64,000 nucleotides of DNA. Origin: Peptoniphilus ovalis (GTDB lineage Bacteria > Bacillota > Clostridia > Tissierellales > Peptoniphilaceae). Both the position numbers and the translations under genes were made by a program. The stretch covers positions 1 through 64,000 of the forward strand of contig NZ_JAHLQO010000003.1 in the NCBI RefSeq assembly GCF_018919265.1, given 5' to 3'. The notes under the pieces are model-generated. The model was not told the DNA's origin. It was given only the letters and a program-made list of their open reading frames with translations, and searched no databases. This document shows positions 44,513 to 54,510 of the stretch, in pieces. Numbering within the stretch: position 1 is the stretch's first letter; the number at the start of each line of letters is the position of its first letter.

Positions 44513-45814
44513 TGCTTTTTTAGTTTTAAATTTAGAAATTACAATTGCTACAAAAAGTCCTATAAGCATGGGAACAATCCAGCCAATTCCATATTGTTGA
44601 AGGGGTAAATTATTTAATGTTTCCCCAAAAGATCCAAGAATTTCATATCCATTTAGAACAAATAGAATTCCAAAGAATAATGATACAAATGCAGGAATTT
44701 GGAAAATTAAATCATCTTTAATTTTTTTACTGAAAAGTCCGATTAAAATAATTGTCATTGCACATGGATAAAGTGTTTCTAGTATTGGTGCTGAAATCTT
44801 TATAATTTCGCTAACACCAAGCATTGATATTAAGCATGAAATAACTGAGCAAATAATTACATTTACTTCATAAGAAACTTTTCCCTTGGAAAGATCATTA
44901 AAAAAGTTACCAGCTGAGGAAACAAGACCGATTGCCGTAGTTAAACACGCTAGAGCAGTAATAATTGCAAGAATATAAACTCCAACGCCTCCTAGGATTC
45001 TATTTGTAATATCAACTAGAAGTGTAGTATTATTAGTATCTATTCCATAGTTACCAAGTCCTGAAGCTTGAGCTCCAAGATAAGTAAGTCCACCATAAAT
45101 TGCAGCCAAACAAATAGCAGCTATAATACCTGAAATTATTGTTGCTTCTATTTCAACTTTCTCTGAAGAATAATTTCTTTCTTTTACGGCATTTATGACA
45201 ACAAGAGAAAACATGCAACCTGCTATTGCATCCATTGTTTGGTAACCATCTTTAATTCCTCTTTCTAAAATATTTGTAATCATTGAATTGTCAGAAATTT
45301 CTCCAATAGGAGAAAAAATTCCCTTTGTAATTAAAATTACGATACAAATAATTAAAGCAGGTGTTAAAAATTTTCCTACAATCTCTACAACCTTATTTGG
45401 TCTAATAGTTAATAGACATGTAATTACAAAGAAAATTATTGAAAATACATATCTATTTATTGAACTTCCAAATATAGGAGCTATTGCAATTTCAAAAGTT
45501 GTAGCTGCTGTTCTAGGAGTGGCTAAAAAAGGTCCTATACATAATATAATTGCAGTTGAAATAATAATAGCAAATACTTTATTAACTCTAGAAGCAAGTA
45601 AATTTAAGTTTCCATCGTATTTTGAAAGGGCAATAATTGAAAGAAGTCCAAGACCAGCATCAGCAATACCAAATCCTAAAAATCCAACCCACCATTTAGA
45701 ACCAGTGATAAGTCCCAAATATGGTGGAAAAATCAAGTTTCCTGCACCAAAAAACATAGCAAAAAGTGCAAAACCAATAATGAAAACATCATTGTATTTA
45801 ATTTCGCGATTCAT
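44510..45814 (-). CDS. brnQ: Branched-chain amino acid transporter BrnQ (LIVCS family)
   Basis: 434 residues, about 12 membrane helices, Na+ or H+-coupled import of Leu/Ile/Val. The N-terminal motif FALFAMFFGAGNLIFPPYLG (about 14-33) is diagnostic. The start is ATG 45814, seven bases after GGGAGG; the longer frame to 45829 starts within that site. Divergent from folC with a 23-bp palindrome in the shared 188-base region; no T-box leader is seen. Confidence 0.94.
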   Translation of the reverse strand: MNREIKYNDVFIIGFALFAMFFGAGNLIFPPYLGLITGSKWWVGFLGFGIADAGLGLLSIIALSKYDGNLNLLASRVNKVFAIIISTAIILCIGPFLATPRTAATTFEIAIAPIFGSSINRYVFSIIFFVITCLLTIRPNKVVEIVGKFLTPALIICIVILITKGIFSPIGEISDNSMITNILERGIKDGYQTMDAIAGCMFSLVVINAVKERNYSSEKVEIEATIISGIIAAICLAAIYGGLTYLGAQASGLGNYGIDTNNTTLLVDITNRILGGVGVYILAIITALACLTTAIGLVSSAGNFFNDLSKGKVSYEVNVIICSVISCLISMLGVSEIIKISAPILETLYPCAMTIILIGLFSKKIKDDLIFQIPAFVSLFFGILFVLNGYEILGSFGETLNNLPLQQYGIGWIVPMLIGLFVAIVISKFKTKKA

Positions 45815-45897
45815 AAAAAAACCTCCCACGTATATAAAAATATAATATCACATTTTCTTATGGAATACTTTCCTTTTATTAATTAATAAGGTATTTT

Positions 45898-45920
45898 TAA
45901 AGTAAAATAATTTTACTTTA
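45898..45920. promoter_or_regulatory. Candidate operator: 23-bp palindrome between brnQ and folC
   Basis: TAAAGTAAAAT-A-ATTTTACTTTA has 11-bp perfect arms around a single base. No T-run follows, so it is not a terminator. It lies about 85 bases upstream of each gene and could control either. Confidence 0.5.
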
Positions 45921-46002
45921 TCTAAAAGTTTGCAAATTATTTAATGACTAAAAATTATGTAAGTGTTAATATATGTTTATACATAACTTAAAGGAGTAAG
46001 AA

Positions 46003-47289
46003 ATGAACTATATAGAGTCAGTTAAATGGGTTGAAAATAGAAATATTCCTCTTGGTGAGTTTACAACAGACAATATAAAAAAGCTTTTAGAATTATTTGA
46101 TAAGCCTCAAGATAAATATAAAGTTATTCACATAACAGGAACTAATGGCAAGGGATCAACTGCAAGCTTTTTAAGTAATGCTTTACTTGCGAATAATTTA
46201 AAAGTTGGTAAATTTACATCTCCTTATATTACAAATATAAGAGAACAAGTCCAAATAAATGAAGATTATATTTCTGAAGATGACTTTACAAAAATTGCAA
46301 ATGAAGTTAGAGAGAAAGTTGAATTCTTAGATAGTAAAGAAATTTATGTAAGTGGATTCGAAATAATTACATCGATAGCATTTATTTATTTTTCAAAAGA
46401 AAAGGTTGATTTTGGAGTTATTGAAGTTGGAATGGGAGGAAGAGTTGATTCAACTAATGTAATGGAAAAATCAATTCCAGTTTTCTGCCATATTTCATTA
46501 GATCATGTAAATATTTTAGGAAATAATTTACATGAAATTGCAAAAGAAAAAGGTGGAATAATAAAAGAAAAATCAAATGTCTTTAGCTACCCTCAAGAAA
46601 AAGAAGCCAGTGATACATTAAAGAAAATATCAAAAGAAAAAAATTCCAATTACAATGAATTTAAAATTGAAGAAGTTAAAATAATTTCATCTAGAGATAA
46701 TGAAACAGTTTTTAATTTTAGAAAGCATAAAAATCTAAAAATTAATTTAGTTGGAGAGTATCAAGCATATAATGCATCTCTTGCTATAACTATTCTTGAT
46801 TTTTTAAAAGATGAATTAAATCTAGATGAAGATTTAATAAAAAAAGGACTTGAAAATGCAAAAAATATTGGAAGAATAGAATGTTTATCTAAAAATCCAA
46901 CAATTCTTGTTGATGGTTCTCACAACTTAGATTCAGTTGAAAGACTTGTTGAAAATATTAAAAAATTTAATTATGATAAATTAATTCTAGGTTTTAGTCT
47001 TTTAAAAGACAAGGATCATTCTCATATTTTAAAACTAGTTGAAAATATTGCAGATGAAATAGTCATAACTGAAATAGATAATTATAGAAAAACTGATTTA
47101 AAAGACTTAGAAAGGGAATTCAAAGAATTTTCTAATAAAAACATTTATGCAATAAAAGATAGGGAAGAAGCAGTTTCAAAAACCTTTGAACTTGCAAGTG
47201 AAAAAGATTTAATACTTTGGTGCGGATCACTTTACTTAATAAAAGATATAAGAAAAATAATATTAGACAAAATAAAAAAAGCAGATTAA
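46003..47289 (+). CDS. folC: Folylpolyglutamate synthase/dihydrofolate synthase family
   Basis: 428 residues, Mur-ligase fold. The ATP loop HITGTNGKGSTASFL (about 46-60), KFTSPYI (about 72) with the family's omega-loop region, GVIEVGMGGRVDSTNV (about 141-156), HVNILG (about 168) and DGSHN (about 305) are conserved. It adds glutamate to folates (and may join dihydropteroate and glutamate). AAGGAG precedes the ATG. The stop lies in the terminator stem shared with msrAB. Confidence 0.95.
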   Translation: MNYIESVKWVENRNIPLGEFTTDNIKKLLELFDKPQDKYKVIHITGTNGKGSTASFLSNALLANNLKVGKFTSPYITNIREQVQINEDYISEDDFTKIANEVREKVEFLDSKEIYVSGFEIITSIAFIYFSKEKVDFGVIEVGMGGRVDSTNVMEKSIPVFCHISLDHVNILGNNLHEIAKEKGGIIKEKSNVFSYPQEKEASDTLKKISKEKNSNYNEFKIEEVKIISSRDNETVFNFRKHKNLKINLVGEYQAYNASLAITILDFLKDELNLDEDLIKKGLENAKNIGRIECLSKNPTILVDGSHNLDSVERLVENIKKFNYDKLILGFSLLKDKDHSHILKLVENIADEIVITEIDNYRKTDLKDLEREFKEFSNKNIYAIKDREEAVSKTFELASEKDLILWCGSLYLIKDIRKIILDKIKKAD

Positions 47290-47303
47290 TTTCTGCTTTT
47301 TCT
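47276..47303. terminator. Shared terminator of folC and msrAB
   Basis: AAAAAGCAGA/TCTGCTTTTT stem, six-base loop; includes the folC stop codon. Confidence 0.92.
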
Positions 47304-48260
47304 TTATTTTACAAAAATTTTATAATCAGAGTATCCATATTCATCCATTTCTTCATAGGGAATAAATTTTAGAGATGCTCCATTTATGCAATATCTAAGT
47401 CCACCTTTATCTCTTGGACCATCTGGAAATACATGACCTAAGTGAGAATCTGAAGAAATTGATCTAACTTCAGTTCTTCTCATTCCATAAGAAGTATCAT
47501 TAACTTCTTCTAAATCATCTGAGATTATTGGCTTTGAAAATGATGGCCAACCACAACCGGCATCAAATTTATCACTTGACACAAAAAGAGGCTTTTTAGA
47601 AAGTTTATCTACATAAATTCCCTTTCTATACTCATCGTTTAGCTCACTTGTAAAAGGTCTTTCAGTTGCTGAATTAACCATAACATCGTAACTTATATCA
47701 TTTAATATTTCTCTCTTTTTCTCATTTGAATCTATAAATTTTCTATCATCATCTATAAGTGGCTCATCTATTAAATTTAAATTAACATGACAATAGCCAT
47801 TTGGATTTTTTTCTAAATAATCTTGATGATAATCTTCGGCTTTTATAAAATTCTTTATTTCTGAGATTTCAACTGCAATATTTCCAATTTTTTCTTCTTG
47901 ATATTCTATAAAGTCTTCAACAATTTCTTTAGACTTCTCATCATTTTTTTCCCAATAGATTCCAGTTCTATATTGTCTTCCTATATCATTTCCTTGTCTA
48001 TTAACTGAGTGAGGATCTATAATTCTAAAAAAATGGAGTAGAATTTCTGTTAGAGAAATCACAGAAAAATCGTAATAAATTTTAACTGTCTCTGAATGGT
48101 CAGTAGAAGCAACAATCTCGTAATTAGTATCTTCAGTCTTTCCATTTGCATATCCTACTATGGTCTTTAAAATTCCTTTAATGTTTTGAAAATAATATTC
48201 AGTTCCCCAAAAACATCCTCCAGCAAGATATATAGTTTTTATATTTAAATTGCTATTCAT
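47304..48260 (-). CDS. msrAB: Bifunctional peptide methionine sulfoxide reductase MsrA/MsrB
   Basis: 318 residues, a fusion of MsrA (about 8-160; catalytic [11 protein letters not shown]) and MsrB (about 180-316; CGWPSF and catalytic [11 protein letters not shown]). It reduces both S- and R-methionine sulfoxides. MsrB lacks the two CxxC zinc pairs. The ATG at 48260 follows GAGGTG; the frame extends 29 codons upstream but without a ribosome binding site and not resembling a signal peptide. Transcribed alone, terminator shared with folC. Confidence 0.95.
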   Translation of the reverse strand: MNSNLNIKTIYLAGGCFWGTEYYFQNIKGILKTIVGYANGKTEDTNYEIVASTDHSETVKIYYDFSVISLTEILLHFFRIIDPHSVNRQGNDIGRQYRTGIYWEKNDEKSKEIVEDFIEYQEEKIGNIAVEISEIKNFIKAEDYHQDYLEKNPNGYCHVNLNLIDEPLIDDDRKFIDSNEKKREILNDISYDVMVNSATERPFTSELNDEYRKGIYVDKLSKKPLFVSSDKFDAGCGWPSFSKPIISDDLEEVNDTSYGMRRTEVRSISSDSHLGHVFPDGPRDKGGLRYCINGASLKFIPYEEMDEYGYSDYKIFVK

Positions 48261-48429
48261 TAACTTCACCTCATCTGATTTATACCCCAATATAGAAGTG
48301 TAAAAAATATTAGAAATAATTTCACAAATTATCTTTGATATTATCACAATAAAGTTTTATAATAAAATAAATTATTTTAGTTTTAAAATATTTTTGCATA
48401 AGTTAATAAAATATGGTATAGTTAAATAT

Positions 48430-48458
48430 TTTACTTTATAGAATTTTTCTGATATACT
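48430..48458 (+). promoter_or_regulatory. Promoter of carD-yacL
   Basis: TTTACT (48430-48435), 17-nt spacer, TATACT (48453-48458), 28 bases before the carD ATG. Confidence 0.75.
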
Positions 48459-48485
48459 ATTATGTGGGGAAATAGGAGGTAAAAT

Positions 48486-48968
48486 ATGTTTGACATTGGC
48501 GATAAAGTTGTATATCCAATGCATGGAGCGGGTACAATAGTATCAATAGAAGAACGTGAAATATTAGGAAATATTCATAAATATTATATTATGAAACTAC
48601 CTATAAATAAAATGAAGGTAATGATTCCTATAAAAAATGCCGAAGAAGTTGGTTTGCGTAAAATTTCTAATGTTGATGCAATGGACAGTGTACTAGAAGA
48701 ATTGTCTTCACTTGAAGAAATTGAAGTTCCTAAGAACTGGAACAGAAGATATAGATTTAATCTTGAAAAAATAAAATCTGGAAATCTTATAGAGATTGCA
48801 GAAGTTATTAAATGTCTAGAGAATTTAGATCAAAAAAAATCTCTTTCTACAGGTGAAAGAAAAATTTTAAATGAAGCAAGACAAATTATTGTTTCAGAAA
48901 TGGCATTGGTTTATGACAAAGACGTTGAAGAAATAACTAAATTAATTGACAAAGCAATATTTGGATAA
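48486..48968 (+). CDS. CarD/CdnL-family RNA polymerase-binding regulator
   Basis: 160 residues. N-terminal CarD/TRCF RNA polymerase-interaction domain (FDIGDKVVYPMHGAGTIVSIEE, residues 2-23, and MKVMIPIKNAEEVGLR, about 42-57) and a helical DNA-binding C-terminal half. Such proteins stabilise open complexes at rRNA and other promoters. AATAGGAGG precedes the ATG. The gene ends three bases before yacL, an arrangement common in Firmicutes. Confidence 0.9.
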   Translation: MFDIGDKVVYPMHGAGTIVSIEEREILGNIHKYYIMKLPINKMKVMIPIKNAEEVGLRKISNVDAMDSVLEELSSLEEIEVPKNWNRRYRFNLEKIKSGNLIEIAEVIKCLENLDQKKSLSTGERKILNEARQIIVSEMALVYDKDVEEITKLIDKAIFG

Positions 48969-48971
48969 GGA

Positions 48972-50093
48972 GTGATTATTATTAGCAAGAATAGAAAAAT
49001 AGTGTCCAGAATATTTAAAGTATTATTTACTTTAATTGGAGCACTTGCTGGTTTATTTCTTGTAAATGTTTTGTCTGAAATCCAATTTGTTAGAACCATA
49101 GAAAATAAAAGTATAGTTACTGCAGTTTCTGCTGCAATTGTTATTTTATTCGGACTTATATTTTTTATACTATCTCCAAAGGCTTTAAAAACTTTGGAAG
49201 AACTTTTATCTGTATGGGAAAAACAAATTCAAACAAAATCATTAACAGAAATATTATTAGGGGCAGTTGGACTTATAATTGGACTTATAATAGCATTTTT
49301 AGTTTCACAACCAATTTATAAAATTCCAATACCTTATGTGGGTTCTGTAATATCCATATTGTTATATGGAATGTTAGGATATTTAGGTTTAAAAATTGGA
49401 ATGTCAAGTAAGATAACTCTTTCTGATAGAATTAGAGAAATTACTTCATCATCATCTAAGAAAACACCTAAGATTAAGGAGCCTTCAAAAGAATATTCAG
49501 GAATCCCTAAAATTTTAGACACTTCAGTTATTATTGATGGAAGAATACTTGACATTGCAAGAAGTGGATTTATAGAAGGACCCTTAATTGTTCCAGTTTT
49601 CGTATTAGAGGAGCTTCAACATATTGCAGACTCTTCTGATAATTTAAAGAGAAATAGAGGAAGAAGAGGCCTTGATACAGTTGCTGAAATTCAAGAACTT
49701 AATAATATTGAAGTTGTAATTTACAAGGGTATGATTGATGAAATACCTGAAGTTGATTCAAAGCTTCTTAAATTAACACTTGATCTTGGCGGTAAAATTG
49801 TAACAAATGACTTTAATTTAAATAAAGTTGCAAGAGTTCAAAACCTCGATGTGCTAAACATTAACGAGCTTGCCAATGCAGTTAAACCTGCTTATCTCCC
49901 TGGCGAAGAAATGCACATCCATATTATTAAAGAAGGTAAAGAACAAAATCAAGGTCTTGCATATCTAGACGACGGAACAATGATTGTAGTTGAAAATGGA
50001 AAGAATTTAATAGGTAATAGCATTGATGTAGTGGTTACAAGCGCACTTCAAACTTCCGCAGGGAAGATGATATTTGCAAAACCCAAGTCATAA
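48972..50093 (+). CDS. YacL-like PIN/TRAM domain membrane protein
   Basis: About 373 residues: three to four membrane helices (about 14-150), a PIN nuclease-fold domain ([20 protein letters not shown], about 178-197, with the acidic LDTS start; later [10 protein letters not shown] about 277) and a C-terminal TRAM RNA-binding domain (about 300-365). Likely a membrane-associated RNase; substrate unknown. The start is unclear: the first GTG (48972) overlaps its own GGAG, while in-frame ATT codons at 48978 and 48981 are better spaced but are rare starts. Confidence 0.87.
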   Translation: MIIISKNRKIVSRIFKVLFTLIGALAGLFLVNVLSEIQFVRTIENKSIVTAVSAAIVILFGLIFFILSPKALKTLEELLSVWEKQIQTKSLTEILLGAVGLIIGLIIAFLVSQPIYKIPIPYVGSVISILLYGMLGYLGLKIGMSSKITLSDRIREITSSSSKKTPKIKEPSKEYSGIPKILDTSVIIDGRILDIARSGFIEGPLIVPVFVLEELQHIADSSDNLKRNRGRRGLDTVAEIQELNNIEVVIYKGMIDEIPEVDSKLLKLTLDLGGKIVTNDFNLNKVARVQNLDVLNINELANAVKPAYLPGEEMHIHIIKEGKEQNQGLAYLDDGTMIVVENGKNLIGNSIDVVVTSALQTSAGKMIFAKPKS

Positions 50094-50121
50094 AAAGGCT
50101 CTGCATATGCAGAGTTTTTTA
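50093..50121 (+). terminator. Terminator of carD-yacL
   Basis: CTCTGC/GCAGAG stem around ATAT inside a 16-bp palindrome, extended by A/T pairs, then six Ts. Confidence 0.92.
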
Positions 50122-50205
50122 TTTGACTATATAAAAATTTTGTATTATCATTTTTAAGTAGAAATATAGATGATTTTTATTTTCAAATAAAATTAGGAGG
50201 AAAAG

Positions 50206-51273
50206 ATGAAATTATTTTTACCAGGACCTGTTTCTGTTAGAAAAGAAGTATTAGAAAAGTTTTTAGAGCCGGTTATTGGACATAGATCTGCACAAGCTTC
50301 TGAAATCCAAAAAACTATTAGCATAAATATACAAAAAATATTAGGCACAGAGCACACTATTATAACTTCTACATCTTCAGGTACAGGACTTATGGAAGGT
50401 GCTATTAGATCTTGTACTAAAAAAAGAGCACTAATTTGTAGCTTAGGATCTTTTGGAGAGTTATGGTATAAACTTGGTCTTGAAAATTCCATTGAAACTG
50501 ATATTTTAAGATCTGTAAGTGGAGAAGCTACTGATATAAATAAATTAAAGGAACTTTTAAATAAAAACGATTTCGATTTTGTTGGAATTACTCACAATGA
50601 AACTTCTACAGGTATCAAAAATGATTTAGATGAATTTAAAGATATTATTGCTCAACACAGTGATATTATTTGGGCTCTTGATGCAGTAAGTTCGGCTGGT
50701 GGTACTCCAATTAATCAAGATTATTATGGAATAGATATAGTAATCACTTCATCTCAAAAATGTTTAGGCCTCACTCCAGGACTTAGCTTTGCTTCAATCT
50801 CAGATAAAGCCTATGAAAAAGCAAAGACCGTTGAAAATAGAGGGCATTATTTTGACTTTGTAAATCTATACGATTTTATTAAAGATCATGACTTCCAATA
50901 TCCTTCAACTCCTGCAATTTCAAATATGGTTAGCGCAGCTTATCAACTTGACTATATAGTAAATGAAGAGGGAGTAGAAAATAGATATAAAAGACATCTT
51001 GAAATGAGCGACTACTTCAAACAATGGGCTAATAAATATTTCCCAGTTTATGGCAATCCTAAATATCAATCTCCTACTATTACTGCTATAAATAACACAA
51101 ATAATATTGATTTTAATGATTTAAATAATAAATTAATGGAAAGAGATATTATGATTTCCAATGGATATGGAGACTTAATAAATAAAACTTTTAGAGTTGG
51201 TCATATGGGAGATTATACAATTGAAGATATGAAATACCTTACAAAAAATATTGAAGAAGTTTTAGGATTATAA
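50206..51273 (+). CDS. Class V aminotransferase (alanine-glyoxylate/serine-pyruvate type)
   Basis: 355 residues, PLP-dependent fold type I. FLPGPVSVRKEVL (about 4-16) and the RSAQ stretch open the family; TSTSSGTGLMEGAIR (about 53-67) is the phosphate-binding loop, WALDAVSSAGG (about 156-166) holds the PLP aspartate and TSSQKCLGLTPGLS (about 181-194) the Schiff-base lysine. Probably transaminates serine, alanine or aspartate with glyoxylate or pyruvate; no neighbour narrows this. AGGAGG precedes the ATG. Single gene with its own terminator. Confidence 0.87.
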   Translation: MKLFLPGPVSVRKEVLEKFLEPVIGHRSAQASEIQKTISINIQKILGTEHTIITSTSSGTGLMEGAIRSCTKKRALICSLGSFGELWYKLGLENSIETDILRSVSGEATDINKLKELLNKNDFDFVGITHNETSTGIKNDLDEFKDIIAQHSDIIWALDAVSSAGGTPINQDYYGIDIVITSSQKCLGLTPGLSFASISDKAYEKAKTVENRGHYFDFVNLYDFIKDHDFQYPSTPAISNMVSAAYQLDYIVNEEGVENRYKRHLEMSDYFKQWANKYFPVYGNPKYQSPTITAINNTNNIDFNDLNNKLMERDIMISNGYGDLINKTFRVGHMGDYTIEDMKYLTKNIEEVLGL

Positions 51274-51280
51274 TCTTTTT

Positions 51281-51308
51281 AGACTCTAGTTATACTAGGG
51301 TCTTTTTA
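51281..51308 (+). terminator. Terminator of the aminotransferase gene
   Basis: AGACTCTAGT/ACTAGGGTCT stem (one G-T pair), three-base loop, five Ts. Confidence 0.9.
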
Positions 51309-51392
51309 ATTAAATTTTTATTACAATTGCATATTTTCTTTGAGTAATTAACGCAATTAATTTATACTCATATTTGAAATGTAGGTGAAATT

Positions 51393-53615
51393 ATGAATAA
51401 AAAAATAAAGAAAATAGTATGTGCTTTTTCTCTTGTTTTTCTAATAACTTTAGTTGGAAATGTATTTGCTGAAAATAAGTTGCTTTTCCAAGAAGAAATT
51501 GCACCTGGAGTTGTTAGATATAAATACACAGTTGAGAAAAAATCTAAAAATGCACAAGCTAATGTAGTTAAAGTTGATTTAAACAATCCTTATATTAAAA
51601 TTAATACAGTTGCAGGTGCGGGTACTTACACTAATAAAGCTACAGTCACACAAATGGCAAATAGAACTAATGCAGTAGCACTAGTTAATGGAGATTTCTT
51701 TACTATGAATCTTCAAGGTGCACCAATGGGAGCTTCTGTAATTAATGGTGAGATAAAGTCATCTCCAGCTGTGTTGACTGATATTTGGTCTTTTGGAATT
51801 GACTCTAATAACAACGCTCATATTGAGATTACAAATTTTGCAGGAAAAGTTACTGCACCTAATGGCAATTCATATCCTATTGATGGACTAAATAAGACAT
51901 ATTATTGGTATCAACCATCAAAAGAATATTCTCACGAATCTAAAATTCAGATGTATGATTCTTTTTGGTCTTCAAAATCCAGAGGAGATAAAACAGCAGG
52001 AGAGGTCTTACTCTCTAAAGACAATGTTGTTGAACAAATCCAATTTAGAAAAAATATAGATATGAAAATCCCAGAAGGAAAGAAAGTTCTTCAAGTCAGT
52101 GGTGGGTCCGAAAGATTTATCCAACAAAATGTGAAAGTTGGAGACAAGTTAAAAATTGAAACAAATATTAATCCAAACAGAAATTGGAAGATGATGATTG
52201 GTGGACACGCTCTTTTAGTGCAAAATGGAGCAGTAAAAAATTATACCAAGGATACTGCATCACTTGGTGGAGTTAGAGCAAGAACTGCTGTTGGAGTAAG
52301 TAAAGACAAGCAAACAGTTTTTATAGTTACTACAGAAGGAAGGACAAATAGATCATCAGGTATGAGTTTAAGAGAACTTTCTCAATTTATGCTTGATTTA
52401 GGTTGCGATATTGCTCTTAACCTTGATGGTGGTGGCTCAACTGCAATGTCTGTTAGAAATCTTGGAGATATAAATAGAACAAGAGTTACTAATCCTGAAA
52501 AAAATGCAGGCGAGAGAAAAGTAGTTAATGGACTTGGAGTTTTTAATACTACTAAAAATACTGGAGTAATTGTAAATGGAAAAGTTGAAGGTAATTTAAA
52601 TACTATAGTTGGAGAAACTTCAGAATATAAATTAAAGTCCGCATGGGATGAATATTTAAATCCAATTGATATTAAAAATAGAAATTACAGTTTATCTGAA
52701 AATTCAAATGGAGCTAATATTTTAAATGGAACTCTTTATACCGCTCTAACTCCTGGTAAATTTAATCTTACAGTAACTACTGATAAGGGAGAAAGTTTTA
52801 ATAAAGAGATAAATGTAGCTGATGCTTCAGCATATAATAATATTAAAATTACTCCAAGCACACAAATTATTAAAAATGGAAGCAACATTAAATTAAAAGC
52901 TATTGGAGAATTCAATGGAAGAAAAATAAATATTTCTCCAAAAATTATAAATATTTCTTTTGAAGATATTAATGCAAATATAAATCCAAGTGATTCTAGT
53001 ATAAATATTATAAGCTACGGTGAAAATCCAAAGATTATAGCTAAAATTGGAGAAAAAACTTCAACATTAAGATTGTTTGACGAAAATTCTAAATTTATAA
53101 AAATGAAAGTCAATGATGTAAATTACAGCATAAATGGAGAAGCAAAAAAAATGGACGCAAAACCATTTATTTCAAACTCTCGTACACTTGTTCCAATTAG
53201 ATTTATTATTGAAGCTATAGGTGGAGAAGTAAATTGGAACAATGATTCAAGACTTGTGACAATTAATTACAACGGAAATATTATTGAACTTCCAATAGAT
53301 TCTAAGATTATTAAAATCAATGAAAGTAATCTAGAAATTGATCAAGCATCTATTATAAAAGGCGATAGGACTTATGTGCCTATTAGGTTTGTTGCAGAAA
53401 ATCTTGGAATGAATGTAAATTATATTGACGAAACTCGCGAAATTGAAATTATTTCAAAAGCAGATAATTCAAGTTCTGAAAAAGATGTAATTGAAGAATC
53501 AATAATTGAATATAAAGAACAATCAGAAAGGAATAACAATAAAAATTCTAATAATAATATAAACAATAATAAAAATTCTAAAAATGACAATAATATAAAT
53601 AGCAATAAGGAGTAA
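51393..53615 (+). CDS. Secreted phosphodiester glycosidase (NAGPA-like) with stalk domain and Asn-rich tail
   Basis: 740 residues. Signal peptide 1-26. The phosphodiester glycosidase domain (about 75-390) shows VNGDFFTM, the PMGASVINGEI loop, ALLVQNGAV, RTAVGVSKD and LNLDGGGSTAM followed by VVNGLGVF. A middle Ig-like region (about 400-590) leads to a copper amine oxidase N-terminal/stalk domain (RTLVPIRFIIEAIGGEVNW and RTYVPIRFVAENLGMNVNY, about 596-686). The last 30 residues are mostly Asn, Lys and Ser. It probably trims cell-wall or exopolysaccharide phosphodiesters outside the cell. The tail ends two bases before the OYE gene, whose Shine-Dalgarno sequence it contains. Confidence 0.87.
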   Translation: MNKKIKKIVCAFSLVFLITLVGNVFAENKLLFQEEIAPGVVRYKYTVEKKSKNAQANVVKVDLNNPYIKINTVAGAGTYTNKATVTQMANRTNAVALVNGDFFTMNLQGAPMGASVINGEIKSSPAVLTDIWSFGIDSNNNAHIEITNFAGKVTAPNGNSYPIDGLNKTYYWYQPSKEYSHESKIQMYDSFWSSKSRGDKTAGEVLLSKDNVVEQIQFRKNIDMKIPEGKKVLQVSGGSERFIQQNVKVGDKLKIETNINPNRNWKMMIGGHALLVQNGAVKNYTKDTASLGGVRARTAVGVSKDKQTVFIVTTEGRTNRSSGMSLRELSQFMLDLGCDIALNLDGGGSTAMSVRNLGDINRTRVTNPEKNAGERKVVNGLGVFNTTKNTGVIVNGKVEGNLNTIVGETSEYKLKSAWDEYLNPIDIKNRNYSLSENSNGANILNGTLYTALTPGKFNLTVTTDKGESFNKEINVADASAYNNIKITPSTQIIKNGSNIKLKAIGEFNGRKINISPKIINISFEDINANINPSDSSINIISYGENPKIIAKIGEKTSTLRLFDENSKFIKMKVNDVNYSINGEAKKMDAKPFISNSRTLVPIRFIIEAIGGEVNWNNDSRLVTINYNGNIIELPIDSKIIKINESNLEIDQASIIKGDRTYVPIRFVAENLGMNVNYIDETREIEIISKADNSSSEKDVIEESIIEYKEQSERNNNKNSNNNINNNKNSKNDNNINSNKE

Positions 53616-53616
53616 T

Positions 53617-54510
53617 ATGGAATTTAAAAACAATTTTTATTTGCCACCAATGGCAAAAGAAAACTCAATCGATGGAATACCAAACCCTTCGTTAATTGAT
53701 TATTATGAGGAAATGGCAAATAAAGGGTTTGGACTAATAGTTTTAGAGCATGCCTATGTTGATGTAAGGGGAAAAGCAAGTCCAAAACAAATGTCTATTG
53801 ATGAAAATTATGATGAAAAGACTCTTACTGAAATTAGAAAAGTTATTCAAAAGCATGAAGTTAAGGCAATAATGCAAATTGCCCATGGTGGTAGAAATTC
53901 AAAGGGAAGCGAAATTAAGTTTGGAGCTTCAGAAGAAGAAGGAGTATTAGAACTTTCAGTTGAAGATATAAAAGAACTTGAAGAGAAGTTTTTACAATCT
54001 GCAATTAGGGTTAAGAATATGGGATATGATGCTGTGGAAATTCACTCTGCTCATGGATATCTTTTAAATCAATTCTTCTCACCAGTTACTAATAAAAGAA
54101 ATGATGAATACGGCGGAAGTTTAGAAAATAGACTTAGATTTTTAATAGAAATTTTAGAAAAAATAAAAAATGAAATGCCTGATTACCCAGTTTTTGTTAG
54201 ACTTGGAGCTTGCGATTATGTTGAAGGTGGAAATGTAATTGAAGATGCAGTAAAGGCTTCTAAAATTCTTGAAAAATACATCGACTACATTGACATATCA
54301 GGTGGAATAACAGGATTCTTAAAACATTCTGAAAATGAACTTGGTTATTTCACATCTGAAGCTAAAAAAGTTAAAGATGAAACAAATTTAAAAGTTTTAA
54401 TGGCTGGTGGAATTAAGTCAAGAGAAGAAGCTCAAAAATTACTAGATGAAAAATCATGTGATATGGTTGGAATTGGTAGAGCTGCTTTGAGAAAAGATTT
54501 TAAATTATAA
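53617..54510 (+). CDS. NADH:flavin oxidoreductase, old yellow enzyme family
   Basis: 297 residues, shorter than the usual 340-370. TIM barrel with LPPMAKE (about 8), MQIAHGGRNS (about 88-97), EIHSAHGYLLNQFFSPVTNKRNDEYGGSLENR (split about 143-174) and LMAGGIKSREEA (about 266) followed by MVGIGRAALR, the FMN phosphate region. There is no C-terminal Fe-S or NAD domain. Reduces activated alkenes or similar; substrate unknown. AAGGAG lies in the end of the preceding gene, so the two are probably co-translated. Confidence 0.88.
   Translation: MEFKNNFYLPPMAKENSIDGIPNPSLIDYYEEMANKGFGLIVLEHAYVDVRGKASPKQMSIDENYDEKTLTEIRKVIQKHEVKAIMQIAHGGRNSKGSEIKFGASEEEGVLELSVEDIKELEEKFLQSAIRVKNMGYDAVEIHSAHGYLLNQFFSPVTNKRNDEYGGSLENRLRFLIEILEKIKNEMPDYPVFVRLGACDYVEGGNVIEDAVKASKILEKYIDYIDISGGITGFLKHSENELGYFTSEAKKVKDETNLKVLMAGGIKSREEAQKLLDEKSCDMVGIGRAALRKDFKL

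Noticed and set aside
45288-45845. Plus-strand 185-codon frame opposite brnQ
   Set aside because: No ribosome binding site, composition is the antisense of membrane helices, and brnQ is clearly real.
45815-46002. T-box leader for brnQ
   Set aside because: No T-box sequence, specifier stem or antiterminator; only a palindrome and AT-rich DNA.
53520-53615. Tandem DNA repeat in the Asn-rich end of the glycosidase gene
   Set aside because: It is irregular AAT/AAC-rich coding sequence and not a regular repeat unit; treated as a low-complexity tail.
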